Shown: one piece after another, positions 42,852 through 53,041 of the stretch
Numbering within the stretch: the stretch's first letter is position 1
How the letters are laid out: each line of letters starts with the position of its first letter
DNA from: Crocinitomicaceae bacterium
Lineage (GTDB): Bacteria > Bacteroidota > Bacteroidia > Flavobacteriales_G > Salibacteraceae
DNA length: 64,000 bases
Assembly: GCA_002707155.1 (NCBI GenBank)
Contig: PAME01000001.1
Coordinates: 31,601 to 95,600, forward strand
Direction: 5' to 3'
The notes under the pieces: generated by a model
The model's input: the letters and a program-made list of their open reading frames with translations, nothing else
What the model was told of the DNA's origin: nothing
The model's database searches: none
Program-made: the position numbers and the translations under genes

Positions 42852-43559
42852 ATGCTTGAAAAAATTAATCTAAATAAAGTCCTGTTTCTTGATATTGAAA
42901 CTGTTCCACAATTCGAAAATTATAAGGATGTACCAGAGCGACTACAAAAACTTTGGGATACAAAAGCAGGCTTCCTTGCCCGAAATGAAGAATCTCCAGA
43001 AGAGTTGTATGATCGTGCTGGAATTTATGCTGAATTTGGTAAAATCGTTTGTATTTCAGTCGGTTACATTCGAGAAGGTGAAATTCGTTTAAAGTCTTTT
43101 TTCAGTGATAATGAGTTGGAGTTGCTGCACGAATTTACCGAAATGCTCAACCAGTATTATAGCAGCCCTTATCAATTGCTTTGTGCACACAATGGTAAAG
43201 AATTCGATTTTCCATATATCGCCAGGCGATTACTAATCAATGGCATTCCATTACCAGGCATTCTGAATATTGCAGGAAAAAGGCCTTGGGAAGTTCAACA
43301 TTTAGACACCTTAGAATTGTGGAAATTCGGGGATTATAAAAACTATACGTCACTCAATTTATTGACGGCCATTTTTGATATCCCAACGCCAAAAGATGAT
43401 ATTGACGGCAGTATGGTTGGAGCTGTATATTACAAGGAGAAAAATCTTTCGCGTATAAAGGAATACTGTGAAAAGGATGTTGTTGCCTTAACGCAACTTA
43501 TGCGACGCTATAAAAACTTGGAGTTAATTGCGGAGAAGGATATTCATTATAGTGAGTAA
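42852..43559 (+). CDS. Predicted 3'-5' exonuclease (DNA polymerase B-like)
   Basis: A 235-residue DnaQ-like protein of the family related to the exonuclease domain of B-type polymerases. Exo I VLFLDIETVPQ (Asp and Glu), Exo II in LLCAHNGKEFDFPYIARRL and Exo III SRIKEYCEKDVVALTQL (Tyr and Asp) are present, so metal-dependent 3'-5' nuclease activity is expected. ATG 42852 was chosen over TTG 42846 two codons earlier. It ends exactly one base before the convergent crotonase gene. Confidence 0.9.
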   Translation: MLEKINLNKVLFLDIETVPQFENYKDVPERLQKLWDTKAGFLARNEESPEELYDRAGIYAEFGKIVCISVGYIREGEIRLKSFFSDNELELLHEFTEMLNQYYSSPYQLLCAHNGKEFDFPYIARRLLINGIPLPGILNIAGKRPWEVQHLDTLELWKFGDYKNYTSLNLLTAIFDIPTPKDDIDGSMVGAVYYKEKNLSRIKEYCEKDVVALTQLMRRYKNLELIAEKDIHYSE

Positions 43560-44342
43560 TTACCTCCCACTAAAACTCGGCTTCCGTTTCTCAACAAATG
43601 CAGTAGTTCCTTCTTTAAAATCTTCAGTTCCAAAAGCTTTACCAAAAGCGTCAATCTCTGCATCGAAACCGTTTTTTCCGTCAACGAACCCGGCGTTAAT
43701 TGCATCAATTGCAAAACCAATAGCTGTAGGAGAGTTTCTAGAGATTTTAGTGGCAATTTTCAATGCAGTTTCCATAAGCATTTCTGGAGATACGCAATGG
43801 TTTACCAAGCCAATTTCATGCGCTCTAGCACCATAAATCATTTGGGCAGTAAACACCAATTCATTGGCACGCCCTTTTCCAATTAATTGGGGTAACCTCT
43901 GAGTTCCACCATACCCAGGAATCACTCCCAAAGAAACTTCAGGTAGTCCCATTTTCGCACTATCCGAACAAATTCTGATATGAGCACTCATGGCTAGTTC
44001 AAGTCCACCACCTAGAGCAAACCCATTAATAGCTGCAATAACTGGAGTTCTCAGATTCTCAACCAAATTAAATAGCGTTTCTTGTCCCTTTCTGGCCAAT
44101 TCAGCGCCTTGCTCAACATTAAAATTCGCAAATTCTTTTATATCTGCACCAGCTACAAAAGCTTTCTCTCCAGCACCTATAATGATAATCACTCGAGTTT
44201 CAGCGTCAGCTTCAGCATTTGTAAATGCGGCACTTAACTCTTCTATCGTTTGCTTATTTAATGCATTTAACTGATTGGGACGATTAATCGTAATCGTTTG
44301 AATGCTTCCTTGTGTGTCTGTAAGTATGTTCTGAAATTCCAT
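43560..44342 (-). CDS. Enoyl-CoA hydratase/crotonase family protein
   Basis: A 260-residue crotonase-fold enzyme. Oxyanion-hole segments AGADIKEFA and GGGLELAMSAHIRIC, the catalytic-Glu region GLPEVSLGVIPGYGGTQRL (Glu in PEV) and the second Glu position in LELAMS region fit enoyl-CoA hydratases of fatty acid or amino acid breakdown. Both glutamates used by hydratases appear present, so hydratase activity is likely rather than an isomerase. Single gene. Confidence 0.93.
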   Translation of the reverse strand: MEFQNILTDTQGSIQTITINRPNQLNALNKQTIEELSAAFTNAEADAETRVIIIIGAGEKAFVAGADIKEFANFNVEQGAELARKGQETLFNLVENLRTPVIAAINGFALGGGLELAMSAHIRICSDSAKMGLPEVSLGVIPGYGGTQRLPQLIGKGRANELVFTAQMIYGARAHEIGLVNHCVSPEMLMETALKIATKISRNSPTAIGFAIDAINAGFVDGKNGFDAEIDAFGKAFGTEDFKEGTTAFVEKRKPSFSGR

Positions 44343-44433
44343 GGCACTATATTTTAGACTGCAAACTTAGAAAAGAGCAGTAAATAAATTTTGAATTTTA
44401 AAAAATGTGCTTTTCGTTCTGTCCGCTCAATGC

Positions 44434-46608
44434 TTATCGGAACAAGTTCACTTCACCACTGTAAAAATGAAATTCGTCTAAATAGTCCATTACCCTTGCT
44501 TGATATAAATAAACGCCAATTGTCGCCATTTCTTGCTTTATTAAATTTGTGCCATCCCAACCAATTTTCGGGTCATTTGATGTAAATATTATATGCCCCC
44601 ATCGGTCGTGTATGGTTAGTTGATATTCTTTAGCGCCGATTACGACGGGCCTAAATTCTTCGTTCCTACCATCAGTATTCGGTGTAAAAGAATTAGGAGC
44701 AAAAAATGCGTATTCATTTTCAACTGTAACCGTTTTAGACAAGGTGTCAGTGCATCCGTTTTCATTGGCAACCAATTGACTTATTCTGTAAACACCTGGT
44801 TTATCGAACAGAAAAAGTCCGCTACAACCGTTCTCAGGTTCTAAACTTCCAACAAATAAATCACAATCACTTGCTCTTTTGGGGTTTGAGAATACCTCTA
44901 CTTCAGGACTAAAAATACTAACTAAAGTATCAGATAGTGTAAATCCTGCCGATGGGCTCTCATAAACTTTAATTGAAATGTCAACTGGCCCTAAAGTATC
45001 TATACATTTATCTTGGGTATAGCTAATGAATGAGATATTATAATTCCCTGGTTTATCGAACCTCCACCGCTCTTTAGCGTTGGTTGATGTTGAACTTGAG
45101 CGCAAAGTATTTGTAAGCGCCCAGTTAGTTACCAGTGGGCTCTCGGATGCTGACAAATTCTCCAATTGAACCAATAATGGCGCGCAACCCTCAGTATTTC
45201 GAGTCTCTAATTTTAATTCAGGGTTTGCAATCACATTGGGCGTTAGTTCTACCTCTGCACTGCAAACAGCATGTGTCAAAATTACGGTCATGTCAAATGC
45301 ACCTAACTGCGGATAATTAAATTCTTGAGTAACTTCCCCGGTATCTGCTCTTATGCTAGCACCTTGACCAAAAGTCCAATAAATCCTTGTGTAGGGTTCA
45401 TATTCGCCAGTAGTCGAAAACTTAAAAACAGGATTAGACAAGCACGCATATTGATATCCTAAAACTTCTGGGTTTATTGGAGGGTAAACCTGAACCAACT
45501 TCTCGATGGTGTCTGCGCAGTCGAATTGAGGGTTTGCAATTAAACGAATTTTATAGGTGCCAGTATCCGGAAAGGTAAACGTTGGGGTTTTTAAAGTCGA
45601 TGTTAAAATTCCTGGGTTATCCAAATCAAAATCCCACTGAAAAGTTCTCGATGTTATACTGTTATTAACCATCTCATGCTTCATTCCTGAGCACGGAAGA
45701 GGTGCGACAAATTTAGCCTCAGTATTACTTTCGCAGGGTACAATATTTACTTGAAACTCTCTGCGCGTCTCGCCAATCTTAATTCCGTTGCGATACTCAT
45801 CTACACAAATGCCATATAGGTACTGTCCTGTTTGTATTGGAATTCCAGTTATTTGACCCGTGATTGGGTCAATCTGAAATGGATTAACAATGTTGAAAGG
45901 ATTTGTGGCGGAATACCCTGCGCTCCACGGAACTACATTATAGGGTGGCTTAGTCGCAGGAATGGGCATTATGCTGTTTGGTGGTCCTGGATTTCGAACC
46001 GCGTCTGAACCACCAGAATAAGGATCACAAAACTTGTAGACCAAAGAATCGCCATCATCATCTCTTGCACTATGGTTGAAGTTAAATTCGCTTCCTAAAC
46101 AAATAGCGATTGGAGGTGAACTTTTAAATATTGGAGAGTTATTGCAGCCGTACCGCAGCGAACCAGTAATATTTGTGGTAATTGTTGTTCCAACCTTATC
46201 TGGTATTCTAATGTTTTTAAGTGATTTATTCCTGCAACACCTTTGATAACTTACCGTGTAGCCATCCATATTTGGCGGTAAATACACAATGGTTTTGTAG
46301 TATCCAATTTGAACGCAAACTCCGCTCGGAACTGAAAAACATGGATCATAAATATCGGCTGGAAGCTCGCGAATACCCGTTGGTGCTATCTGTAGATTGG
46401 CAAACAGAGTGTCGTTATAAATAGCAATATTAGCGGGGTTATCATATTCGGCACCATCCGAATTACAATCGCGGTAAACGATCATAGTTATTTCGTAATT
46501 GTTATTTCCAAGGCACTTATACGTCAAATCTCCACCAACAATATGGAAAGCATTTGAGATAAATCCGCTGAGTGCAAATAGTATAAGAAAAAGTGCTTTT
46601 CTGAGCAT
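44434..46608 (-). CDS. Surface protein with PKD domains and type IX type B sorting domain
   Basis: A 724-residue secreted protein. ATG 46608 (MLRKALFLILFALSG) gives a clean signal peptide; the frame allows a start 4 codons upstream. After FHIVGGDLTYKCLG comes a Cys-rich N-terminal region like that of the protein at the left edge. PKD-type domains are seen at TPTFTFPDTGTYKIRLI, FNYPQLGAFDMTVI and FDKPGNYNISFI. The end is the gliding-motility-associated C-terminal domain: FFAPNSFTPNTDGRNEEFRP, YQLTIHDRWGHIIF and IGVYLYQARV. It is exported by the type IX system and linked to the surface. Confidence 0.93.
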   Translation of the reverse strand: MLRKALFLILFALSGFISNAFHIVGGDLTYKCLGNNNYEITMIVYRDCNSDGAEYDNPANIAIYNDTLFANLQIAPTGIRELPADIYDPCFSVPSGVCVQIGYYKTIVYLPPNMDGYTVSYQRCCRNKSLKNIRIPDKVGTTITTNITGSLRYGCNNSPIFKSSPPIAICLGSEFNFNHSARDDDGDSLVYKFCDPYSGGSDAVRNPGPPNSIMPIPATKPPYNVVPWSAGYSATNPFNIVNPFQIDPITGQITGIPIQTGQYLYGICVDEYRNGIKIGETRREFQVNIVPCESNTEAKFVAPLPCSGMKHEMVNNSITSRTFQWDFDLDNPGILTSTLKTPTFTFPDTGTYKIRLIANPQFDCADTIEKLVQVYPPINPEVLGYQYACLSNPVFKFSTTGEYEPYTRIYWTFGQGASIRADTGEVTQEFNYPQLGAFDMTVILTHAVCSAEVELTPNVIANPELKLETRNTEGCAPLLVQLENLSASESPLVTNWALTNTLRSSSTSTNAKERWRFDKPGNYNISFISYTQDKCIDTLGPVDISIKVYESPSAGFTLSDTLVSIFSPEVEVFSNPKRASDCDLFVGSLEPENGCSGLFLFDKPGVYRISQLVANENGCTDTLSKTVTVENEYAFFAPNSFTPNTDGRNEEFRPVVIGAKEYQLTIHDRWGHIIFTSNDPKIGWDGTNLIKQEMATIGVYLYQARVMDYLDEFHFYSGEVNLFR

Positions 46609-46742
46609 AATTGTGACCAAGATACAATGTTAATCAGCTACATAGATTAAGACAAAAAAAACAAAGCAAAGTTTGGTCAACATTTTCTCAAAAAAATTCA
46701 ATTATTTGCACGATTCTTGACTCTATTTAATAATTTCACAAC

Positions 46743-48257
46743 ATGAAAACTAAAATAGCTCTGCTTCTAACGATTGTACTTGTAATTAATGCCAATGCTC
46801 AAGAGATTGATTTTGGCAAGTTTGATAATTACGTAAAAAAATCAATGCGAGATTTTAATATACCGGGATTGGCAATCGGTGTTATTCAGAATGGCGATAT
46901 TGTATTTCAGCAAGGGTATGGAGTAAGTATGGTAGGTGAAGACCAGCGAATAAGTACCAATTCTATGTTTGGGATTGCATCTTTATCAAAAGGATTTACA
47001 GCTGCCTCTGTGGGTATGTTGGTTGAAGAGGGCAAGCTAAACTGGGACGATAAAGTGACAAAACATTTACCAAATTGGAAGTTAAGCGATCCAATTGTAA
47101 CTAACATGATGACCATTGAAGATTTACTGTGTCATCGCAGCGGACTCAAAACTTTTGATGGTGATTTGTTATGGTATGGAAGTAATTATAGCCGAGAAGA
47201 AATTATTACAAGAATTCAATATTTGCCGCTTTCTTATGAATTCCGAAACGGTTTTGGGTATCAGAATATCATGTTTATTACCGCTGGAGAAGTAATTGCG
47301 AAGGTTTCTGGCATGTCTTGGGACAAATTTGTCGATACACGGATTCTTAATCCGCTTGGAATGACACAAACAATTTCCTCAATAACTAAATATAAGGAGA
47401 ATACAAAAATCGCTTATCCACATTTAAAACGAAAACCGCAAGAGCTTTTGAATTACGATAATAGCGGTGCTACAGCTGCTCTAAATTCAAATGTTGTTGA
47501 TATGATGACCTGGACAAAGTTTTGGTTAAATGAAGGGATTCATCACGGCGATACGTTACTTAAGGCTAGTACTGTTCGTAAAATTTTCAGCGTTCAAAAC
47601 CCTTTGAATGTTTCAAATTTTGATGCAACAATTGGAACTCATTTTAAGGGCTATGGGTTTGGATGGTTTTTAATGGATTATAACGGTAAAAAAGTCGTTC
47701 ACCACGGTGGTGGACTGCCCGGATATATAACTAAAGTTGTATTGGTTCCTGAAGAAAACATGGGCGTTGTAATCTTAACAAATGATATGTCTTCAATTTG
47801 TACTGCTCTTATGTACAGATTATTGGATGAGGCTTTTGGAGAAGCGAAAAGAGATTGGTCTAAAGATTTTTCATCCTACAGCAAAAGGTCAGACTCTTTG
47901 AGCACAGTAAAAATGAATAAACAAGACCAAGAACGAAAAGCAGAGACTACACCAACACTACCTTTAGAAAGCTATGTAGGAACATATACTGATAAATTTT
48001 ATGGAAACGCTACCATTTCTATTGAGGGGAAAGGCAAGAAGGCTAAGCTGAAAATAGTTTTAGAACCAGCAAAAGCGTTATTCACAGCAACTTGTGATCA
48101 TTGGGAAAATGACAGCTTTGTATTTAAGTTTAATGATGAGTTCTTGCCAAGGGGATTTGCGAATTTTAAACTTGAGGGTGCCAAAATTAGTGGGTTCAAT
48201 ATTGATTTGCCAAATCCAGATTTTCATTTTTCTAATTTAAATTTTGTGAAGCAGTGA
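46743..48257 (+). CDS. Secreted serine hydrolase (beta-lactamase class C fold) with DUF3471-like tail
   Basis: A 504-residue protein with a signal peptide ending at NANAQ (20). Penicillin-binding-type active site: Ser80-x-x-Lys83 (ASLSK), Tyr174-x-Asn176 (GYQNI) and a HHGGGLPG motif (replacing KTG). Residues 390-504 form a separate beta-rich C-terminal domain (YVGTYTDKFYGNATISIEG) of the DUF3471 type found in peptidase S12 relatives. Likely periplasmic peptidase or esterase; not predicted to give antibiotic resistance. Followed by an intergenic repeat. Confidence 0.92.
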   Translation: MKTKIALLLTIVLVINANAQEIDFGKFDNYVKKSMRDFNIPGLAIGVIQNGDIVFQQGYGVSMVGEDQRISTNSMFGIASLSKGFTAASVGMLVEEGKLNWDDKVTKHLPNWKLSDPIVTNMMTIEDLLCHRSGLKTFDGDLLWYGSNYSREEIITRIQYLPLSYEFRNGFGYQNIMFITAGEVIAKVSGMSWDKFVDTRILNPLGMTQTISSITKYKENTKIAYPHLKRKPQELLNYDNSGATAALNSNVVDMMTWTKFWLNEGIHHGDTLLKASTVRKIFSVQNPLNVSNFDATIGTHFKGYGFGWFLMDYNGKKVVHHGGGLPGYITKVVLVPEENMGVVILTNDMSSICTALMYRLLDEAFGEAKRDWSKDFSSYSKRSDSLSTVKMNKQDQERKAETTPTLPLESYVGTYTDKFYGNATISIEGKGKKAKLKIVLEPAKALFTATCDHWENDSFVFKFNDEFLPRGFANFKLEGAKISGFNIDLPNPDFHFSNLNFVKQ

Positions 48258-48560
48258 AGAAATGTTCAATTTTCAATTATTTGTTTCCGGTAACTTCAAA
48301 AGGTAGTGCAAAAATTCAACATTTAATTCTCAATTGTAACGTCATTCCAGAAGTCTAGTTGAGCTTTTCGACGAAGGAGATTTAGTGGAACTTCTGTCCG
48401 GAATCTAAATGAAGTTAACGAGGAATAATCTATTGAGCTAAGCTGTAATGGAAAGGAATGCTCAATTATATTAGTCCTCTAAAAAACTTAAAACCCGATG
48501 TGTTGCATTTATGAGTTGAACACAGCACTCAACATTCAAAACTAAAAATGCAAAACTCCC
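48258..48560. other. Intergenic region holding a dispersed repeat
   Basis: A 303-bp gap between convergent genes. It contains the palindromic repeat at 48339-48425 and no open frame with coding character; no tRNA or terminator was recognised. Confidence 0.6.
48339..48425. repeat. Dispersed palindromic intergenic repeat, copy 1
   Basis: About 87 bp that aligns without gaps to 58073-58160, roughly three quarters identical by eye. The ends pair: ATTCCAGAAGT against ACTTCT-gtcc-GGAAT, so it could fold into a long hairpin. Stop codons interrupt it in the frame that is open in copy 2. Confidence 0.75.
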
Positions 48561-49865
48561 TTAACTCAATATATGCATCCGCTCTGAGTCCATTTTTATA
48601 AAAGTAAAAAGGAGGATAGTAAACGCCCAAAGACTAGAGCCACCATAAGAAAAGAATGGCAAAGGAATTCCGATTACCGGAGCTAAACCTATTGTCATTC
48701 CCACGTTTATTGCAAGGTGGAAAAAGAATATACTGGCAACACAATAGCCGTATATTCTAGAAAATTTAGACCGTTGTCGCTCCGCAATTATTACAATCCG
48801 AAAGAGTAACACTAAGAATAATACAATTACCACAAAACTTCCAAAATACCCCCATTCTTCTCCAACCGTACAAAAAATAAAATCGGTACTCTGCTCTGGA
48901 ACGAAGTTAAATTTGGTTTGGGTTCCCTGCAAAAAGCCTTTTCCAAAAACGCCGCCAGAACCAATGGCAATCATAGATTGATGAACGTTGTAACCAGCCC
49001 CTGTGGGATCATGTTCTATGCCAAGTAGCTCATTAATCCTAGACTGTTGATGCGGTTTCAATACTTCATTAAACAAGTAATTTACCCCATATACATAGCC
49101 TGCAATAACTCCAAAAACTAGTACAATGACTATTTTTATTCCCTTATATCGACGAAACATTTGATAAATCAGCAGACATATAAATCCCACCACCACAATC
49201 ATTAAAGTCTGACCAGAAATTTGAAAGTCAAAAGGTAAATTGAATGTCGTATAATTAAGTAATAAGGCAAGTACGAATAACGTTGCCGCACCCAGACCTA
49301 TCAGCAAAATATTTCCACTTAGCCCCTCGCGGTACATTACAAAAATAAATGAGGCATAAACCAAAACAGAACCTGTATCAGGCTGCAATAAAATGAGTCC
49401 AGCTGGAATAAGTAGTATTAAGAAAGCTTTTATTCTAACGAAAATACCTTGGAATTTTTTTCCTAAAGAACTGAGGTAGTAAGTCAACGCAAGAGCAGTT
49501 CCATACTTTGCAAGCTCTGAGGGCTGGAAAGAAAAACTACCAAATGTAAACCACGATTTTGCACCTTTAATCTCTGTTCCAAATACTAAAACAGCAATTA
49601 ACAATACTATGCAAATTGCATAAATGGGATAAGCAAGTCGCGAAAAAAACCTTGGGTCTAACATTAATACAATCCACATCAAAAGATAAGACGTAACAAT
49701 CCATATCATTTGCTTTCCATACGACATACTCAAGTCAAAAATCGATTGATGTTGCTCGTTATATGTAGCAGCATAAATATTAATCCAACCCATTATTACG
49801 AGGGCGGTATAAACCCAAAAAATAGTCCAATCGATATTTTGAAATATGCTACTTTTTGCCCTCAT
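48561..49865 (-). CDS. rodA: Rod shape-determining peptidoglycan glycosyltransferase RodA
   Basis: A 434-residue SEDS-family protein with about ten membrane spans. It polymerises lipid II into glycan strands during side-wall growth, together with PBP2. Characteristic segments: SFQPSELAKYGTALALTYY, LLQPDTGSVLVY, GYNVHQSMIAIGSGGVFGKG and the near C-terminal GIPLPFFSYGGSSLWA. Its start overlaps the end of the PBP2 gene by 17 bp. Last gene of the rod-shape cluster. Confidence 0.95.
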   Translation of the reverse strand: MRAKSSIFQNIDWTIFWVYTALVIMGWINIYAATYNEQHQSIFDLSMSYGKQMIWIVTSYLLMWIVLMLDPRFFSRLAYPIYAICIVLLIAVLVFGTEIKGAKSWFTFGSFSFQPSELAKYGTALALTYYLSSLGKKFQGIFVRIKAFLILLIPAGLILLQPDTGSVLVYASFIFVMYREGLSGNILLIGLGAATLFVLALLLNYTTFNLPFDFQISGQTLMIVVVGFICLLIYQMFRRYKGIKIVIVLVFGVIAGYVYGVNYLFNEVLKPHQQSRINELLGIEHDPTGAGYNVHQSMIAIGSGGVFGKGFLQGTQTKFNFVPEQSTDFIFCTVGEEWGYFGSFVVIVLFLVLLFRIVIIAERQRSKFSRIYGYCVASIFFFHLAINVGMTIGLAPVIGIPLPFFSYGGSSLWAFTILLFTFIKMDSERMHILS

Positions 49866-51678
49866 ATATATCTAAAAATTGAGCATCAGTAATTCGCTTC
49901 TGCTTTTCCTTTCTCTTTATTTCTCCTGTTAGATATTGTTCTATCATTAAACTAGAAATAGGCGCAGCCCATGTTCCTCCATAATCGGAATACTCTACAT
50001 AAACTGCAATGGCAATTTTAGGATTCTCCATAGGTGCAAAAGCCATAAATACAGAATGGTCAGGCCAAGGGTCATTTTGTACGGTCCCAGTTTTTCCGCA
50101 GACCATAATACTATCCATTCTTGCTCTTCTTGCTGTGCCCCCGCTCTCATTTACAACCTTGTACATTGCTTGAATTATGGGCTCAAAATATTTTTCGTCT
50201 ACTTCAGTATCAACCTTCTTGGTAAACTCAGATCGTTTGACTGAATCTTCACCAATCGCCTTAATTAAATGTGGCTGATAATAATATCCTTTGTTTGCGA
50301 TAATCGCAGCCAAATTTGCAATCTGAAGAGGCACAACTTGCAATTCACCCTCACCTATACTATTGGAATAAATGGTTGAAAAAGCCCATCGATTCTCTCC
50401 GTACCACTTATTGTAAAATTCAGGAGTTGGGACTAGCCCACTTTTTAAACCGGGTAAATCAGTTTTTAAACGCACTCCTAATCCAAATTTCTTTACACGC
50501 TCTTGCCAAATTTGCAGACCCATATTGGCATCTCTAAAAATACTTGTATTAGCTCCGCGTTGTATAAGTCGCTTATAAACCTGATAAAAATAGGGATTAC
50601 AACTGTGCTGAATCGCACCTACCAATTCATCGTTTGTATGTGAACCGTGGCAACCAATTATTCCTCGATTGCACTTAAAGCGTGTGTCTTGCGTAATAAC
50701 TCCCTCGTCAAGAGCAACTAGGGCTTGAACAATCTTAAAAATAGAACCAGGACGATATAATGCATTGATTGTTCGATTAAATAATGGGTTTAATGAATCG
50801 TTTTCTTGCAACAATTGGTAATTTTTTGAGCGCGGCCTACCCACCAATAAATTAGGGTCATAACTCGGCGCAGAAACCATAGCTAAAATTTCCCCAGTAG
50901 CAGGCTCAATAGCAACAATACTGCCTCTTTTACCTTGCATTAGTAACTCTCCAAATGCTTGCAAATCTCGATCAATAGAGCTAATTAAATTTTTACCCAC
51001 AATGGGCAATGTATCGTACAGTCCATTTCGATAACTGCCTTTGATTCGGTTGTGAACATCTACCATTAGCACTTTTTTTCCGCGAGTACCGCGCAAAACT
51101 GATTCGTACTCTTTTTCTAAGCCCCTTTTACCGATGTAATCGCCACTCTTGTAATAGGCATCCTTTACGATATCTGCATTTCCAACTTCAGAAATATATC
51201 CTAAAATATGCGCAGAAGTGGCCTTCGGATACTTTCGCAAGGTTCGTTTTTCGCCATAAAACCCATTGTATTTATAAAGTCGCTCAGATATTAATGCCCA
51301 TTGATCAGCGGGAATTTGTTTCTCAAATACAGAAGGTCGGTAAAGGCTATATTTTCTAGCTTTTTTTAATCGAGTAACAAAAAGAGAATCAGAAATTTCA
51401 AGTAATTGACAAAAAGAACTGGTGTCAAAATTGCTAACCTTTGACGGCACAACCATTAAGTCATATGCAGCTTCATTATAAACCAAAAGCTTCCCTTTTC
51501 TATCGTAAATTAATCCACGAACAGGGTACTGAGTTATAGACCTAAGCGCTTGGTTATTTGCAGATAGCTGATAAGAATCATCAACTACTTGAATAAAAAA
51601 AAGTCTTCCTAAAAAAATGAGGCCAATAGTCAGAAAAATTCCGAGTATTACAAATTTCCTATCCTCAAACGGCTTCAT
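49849..51678 (-). CDS. mrdA: Penicillin-binding protein 2 (peptidoglycan transpeptidase)
   Basis: A 609-residue class B PBP with one N-terminal membrane anchor (residues 9-31). The dimerisation domain includes YPVRGLIYDRKG. The transpeptidase domain has all three motifs: Ser312-x-x-Lys315 (GSIFK), Ser359-x-Asn361 (SCN) and Lys529-Thr-Gly531 (KTG). It cross-links peptidoglycan in the elongation complex with RodA and MreBCD. Its ATG overlaps the mreD stop by one base, indicating translational coupling. Confidence 0.96.
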   Translation of the reverse strand: MKPFEDRKFVILGIFLTIGLIFLGRLFFIQVVDDSYQLSANNQALRSITQYPVRGLIYDRKGKLLVYNEAAYDLMVVPSKVSNFDTSSFCQLLEISDSLFVTRLKKARKYSLYRPSVFEKQIPADQWALISERLYKYNGFYGEKRTLRKYPKATSAHILGYISEVGNADIVKDAYYKSGDYIGKRGLEKEYESVLRGTRGKKVLMVDVHNRIKGSYRNGLYDTLPIVGKNLISSIDRDLQAFGELLMQGKRGSIVAIEPATGEILAMVSAPSYDPNLLVGRPRSKNYQLLQENDSLNPLFNRTINALYRPGSIFKIVQALVALDEGVITQDTRFKCNRGIIGCHGSHTNDELVGAIQHSCNPYFYQVYKRLIQRGANTSIFRDANMGLQIWQERVKKFGLGVRLKTDLPGLKSGLVPTPEFYNKWYGENRWAFSTIYSNSIGEGELQVVPLQIANLAAIIANKGYYYQPHLIKAIGEDSVKRSEFTKKVDTEVDEKYFEPIIQAMYKVVNESGGTARRARMDSIMVCGKTGTVQNDPWPDHSVFMAFAPMENPKIAIAVYVEYSDYGGTWAAPISSLMIEQYLTGEIKRKEKQKRITDAQFLDIYEGKK

Positions 51679-52193
51679 TAAGAACGATTAGGCTTAAAGG
51701 AAAAGAGCTGATAAATAACTAATAAAGTCACCGTAAATAAAGTACTAGCCAACGCTCTTCCCATAACATTAAATAGCTCAGAAAAACGGAAAGCTTCAAC
51801 CAAATGAACCGTAAAGTGATGTATAAAAATAGCTATGGACGAGTAGGTTATAAACCAAGTAAAACCCATTGTACGCCAATTTGGTGCGGCATTAAATTCG
51901 TAGCCATCTCTAGGCGCTAAAAAACGTAAGAGTGTTGGTCTTATGTAAGCCAAAAAAACGCATGCAAATGCATGTAGCCCCCAGCTAGAGGAAAAAAAAT
52001 CGATAGACAATCCAAGTGCAAAAGCCAAGAGCATAACTACAATTCGATTGAATTCAACAGGTAAAAACAAAATAAATATCATGTAAAAATAGGTACTCGC
52101 AACTCCCAAAACCTGGACATTATTTAGCACCAATCCTTGAAGGATAATTAGCACTATCAAGCGAATACCTATTGATATACTTGAACTAATCAT
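51678..52193 (-). CDS. mreD: Rod shape-determining protein MreD
   Basis: A 171-residue membrane protein with about five hydrophobic segments and the position expected for mreD, between mreC and mrdA. It is short but recognisable by LGLSIDFFSSSWGLHAFA and VQVLGVASTYFYMIFILFLP. It helps hold the elongation complex in the inner membrane. It overlaps mreC by 8 bp and mrdA by 1 bp. Confidence 0.9.
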   Translation of the reverse strand: MISSSISIGIRLIVLIILQGLVLNNVQVLGVASTYFYMIFILFLPVEFNRIVVMLLAFALGLSIDFFSSSWGLHAFACVFLAYIRPTLLRFLAPRDGYEFNAAPNWRTMGFTWFITYSSIAIFIHHFTVHLVEAFRFSELFNVMGRALASTLFTVTLLVIYQLFSFKPNRS

Positions 52194-53022
52194 CTTCTTG
52201 AGTTTGATTTAATTCAACTTCTTTTTGCTCTGTTACCAGCGCATTGGTAATCGCAAAAACGTAGGATACCTTTCTAAAATCAACAGCTAGATTTAGATTT
52301 ATTTCATAAAAATCCGTGCCTTGTATGGGTTTGTAATCTGCAATGGTTCCTATCATTATATTTCTCGGGAAAATACCACCAGAACCGCGAGTAACAACAG
52401 TATCGCCGATTGCAATAGCAACATGAGAAGGAATATCTGACAACTGTACCTTATCTGCCTTTTCGCCATTCCACTTCAGCACACCAAAATAATCTGACGA
52501 CTTTAACTTGGCACTTACTTGAGTTCGCGAATGCAAAACTGATATTACGCTTGAATAATGTTTAGAAACATTTTTAATAATCCCGATTATACCCTCGTTA
52601 CAAACAACGCCCATTTCAGGTTGCAAGCCATTTACCGAACCTTGATTTAACGTTAAATAGTTGTTGCGTTGACTGACAGTGCTATTAACTACCCGGGCTT
52701 TTGTATACTCATATTGGGTGCGATAAAGGCTGTCATTAATTATTTTTGACCAAGGAGTTAATCCATAATGAGCTTCCTGTTCATTTGATTTCAAAAGCGC
52801 TATTTCTTCGGCTAAATTTTCATTCACCTCTTTAAGACTCAAATAATCTTTAGTCTCCGCTATTACCTCAAATGCTCTACCAGAAACTTCATTCGCAAAG
52901 CCTAAAAAGTTTGCCCTTTGAAAAGAGTTATTCTGAACCAAAAGAAAAAACGCAATGAACTGAAGCCCAAAAAATAATAGCGTGAAATGCTGTCGCCAAA
53001 TAAATTGTATAAGGTTACGCAC
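52186..53022 (-). CDS. mreC: Rod shape-determining protein MreC
   Basis: A 278-residue protein with an N-terminal membrane anchor (residues 12-28), a coiled-coil region (about 60-80) and a beta-rich periplasmic domain. NNYLTLNQGSVNGLQPEMGV and VCNEGIIGIIKNVSKHYSSV are typical MreC segments. It links MreB to PBP2 and RodA. Between mreB and mreD in the usual order. Confidence 0.94.
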   Translation of the reverse strand: MRNLIQFIWRQHFTLLFFGLQFIAFFLLVQNNSFQRANFLGFANEVSGRAFEVIAETKDYLSLKEVNENLAEEIALLKSNEQEAHYGLTPWSKIINDSLYRTQYEYTKARVVNSTVSQRNNYLTLNQGSVNGLQPEMGVVCNEGIIGIIKNVSKHYSSVISVLHSRTQVSAKLKSSDYFGVLKWNGEKADKVQLSDIPSHVAIAIGDTVVTRGSGGIFPRNIMIGTIADYKPIQGTDFYEINLNLAVDFRKVSYVFAITNALVTEQKEVELNQTQEDD

Positions 53023-53041
53023 GCACTATTCTCCCAGAAAA

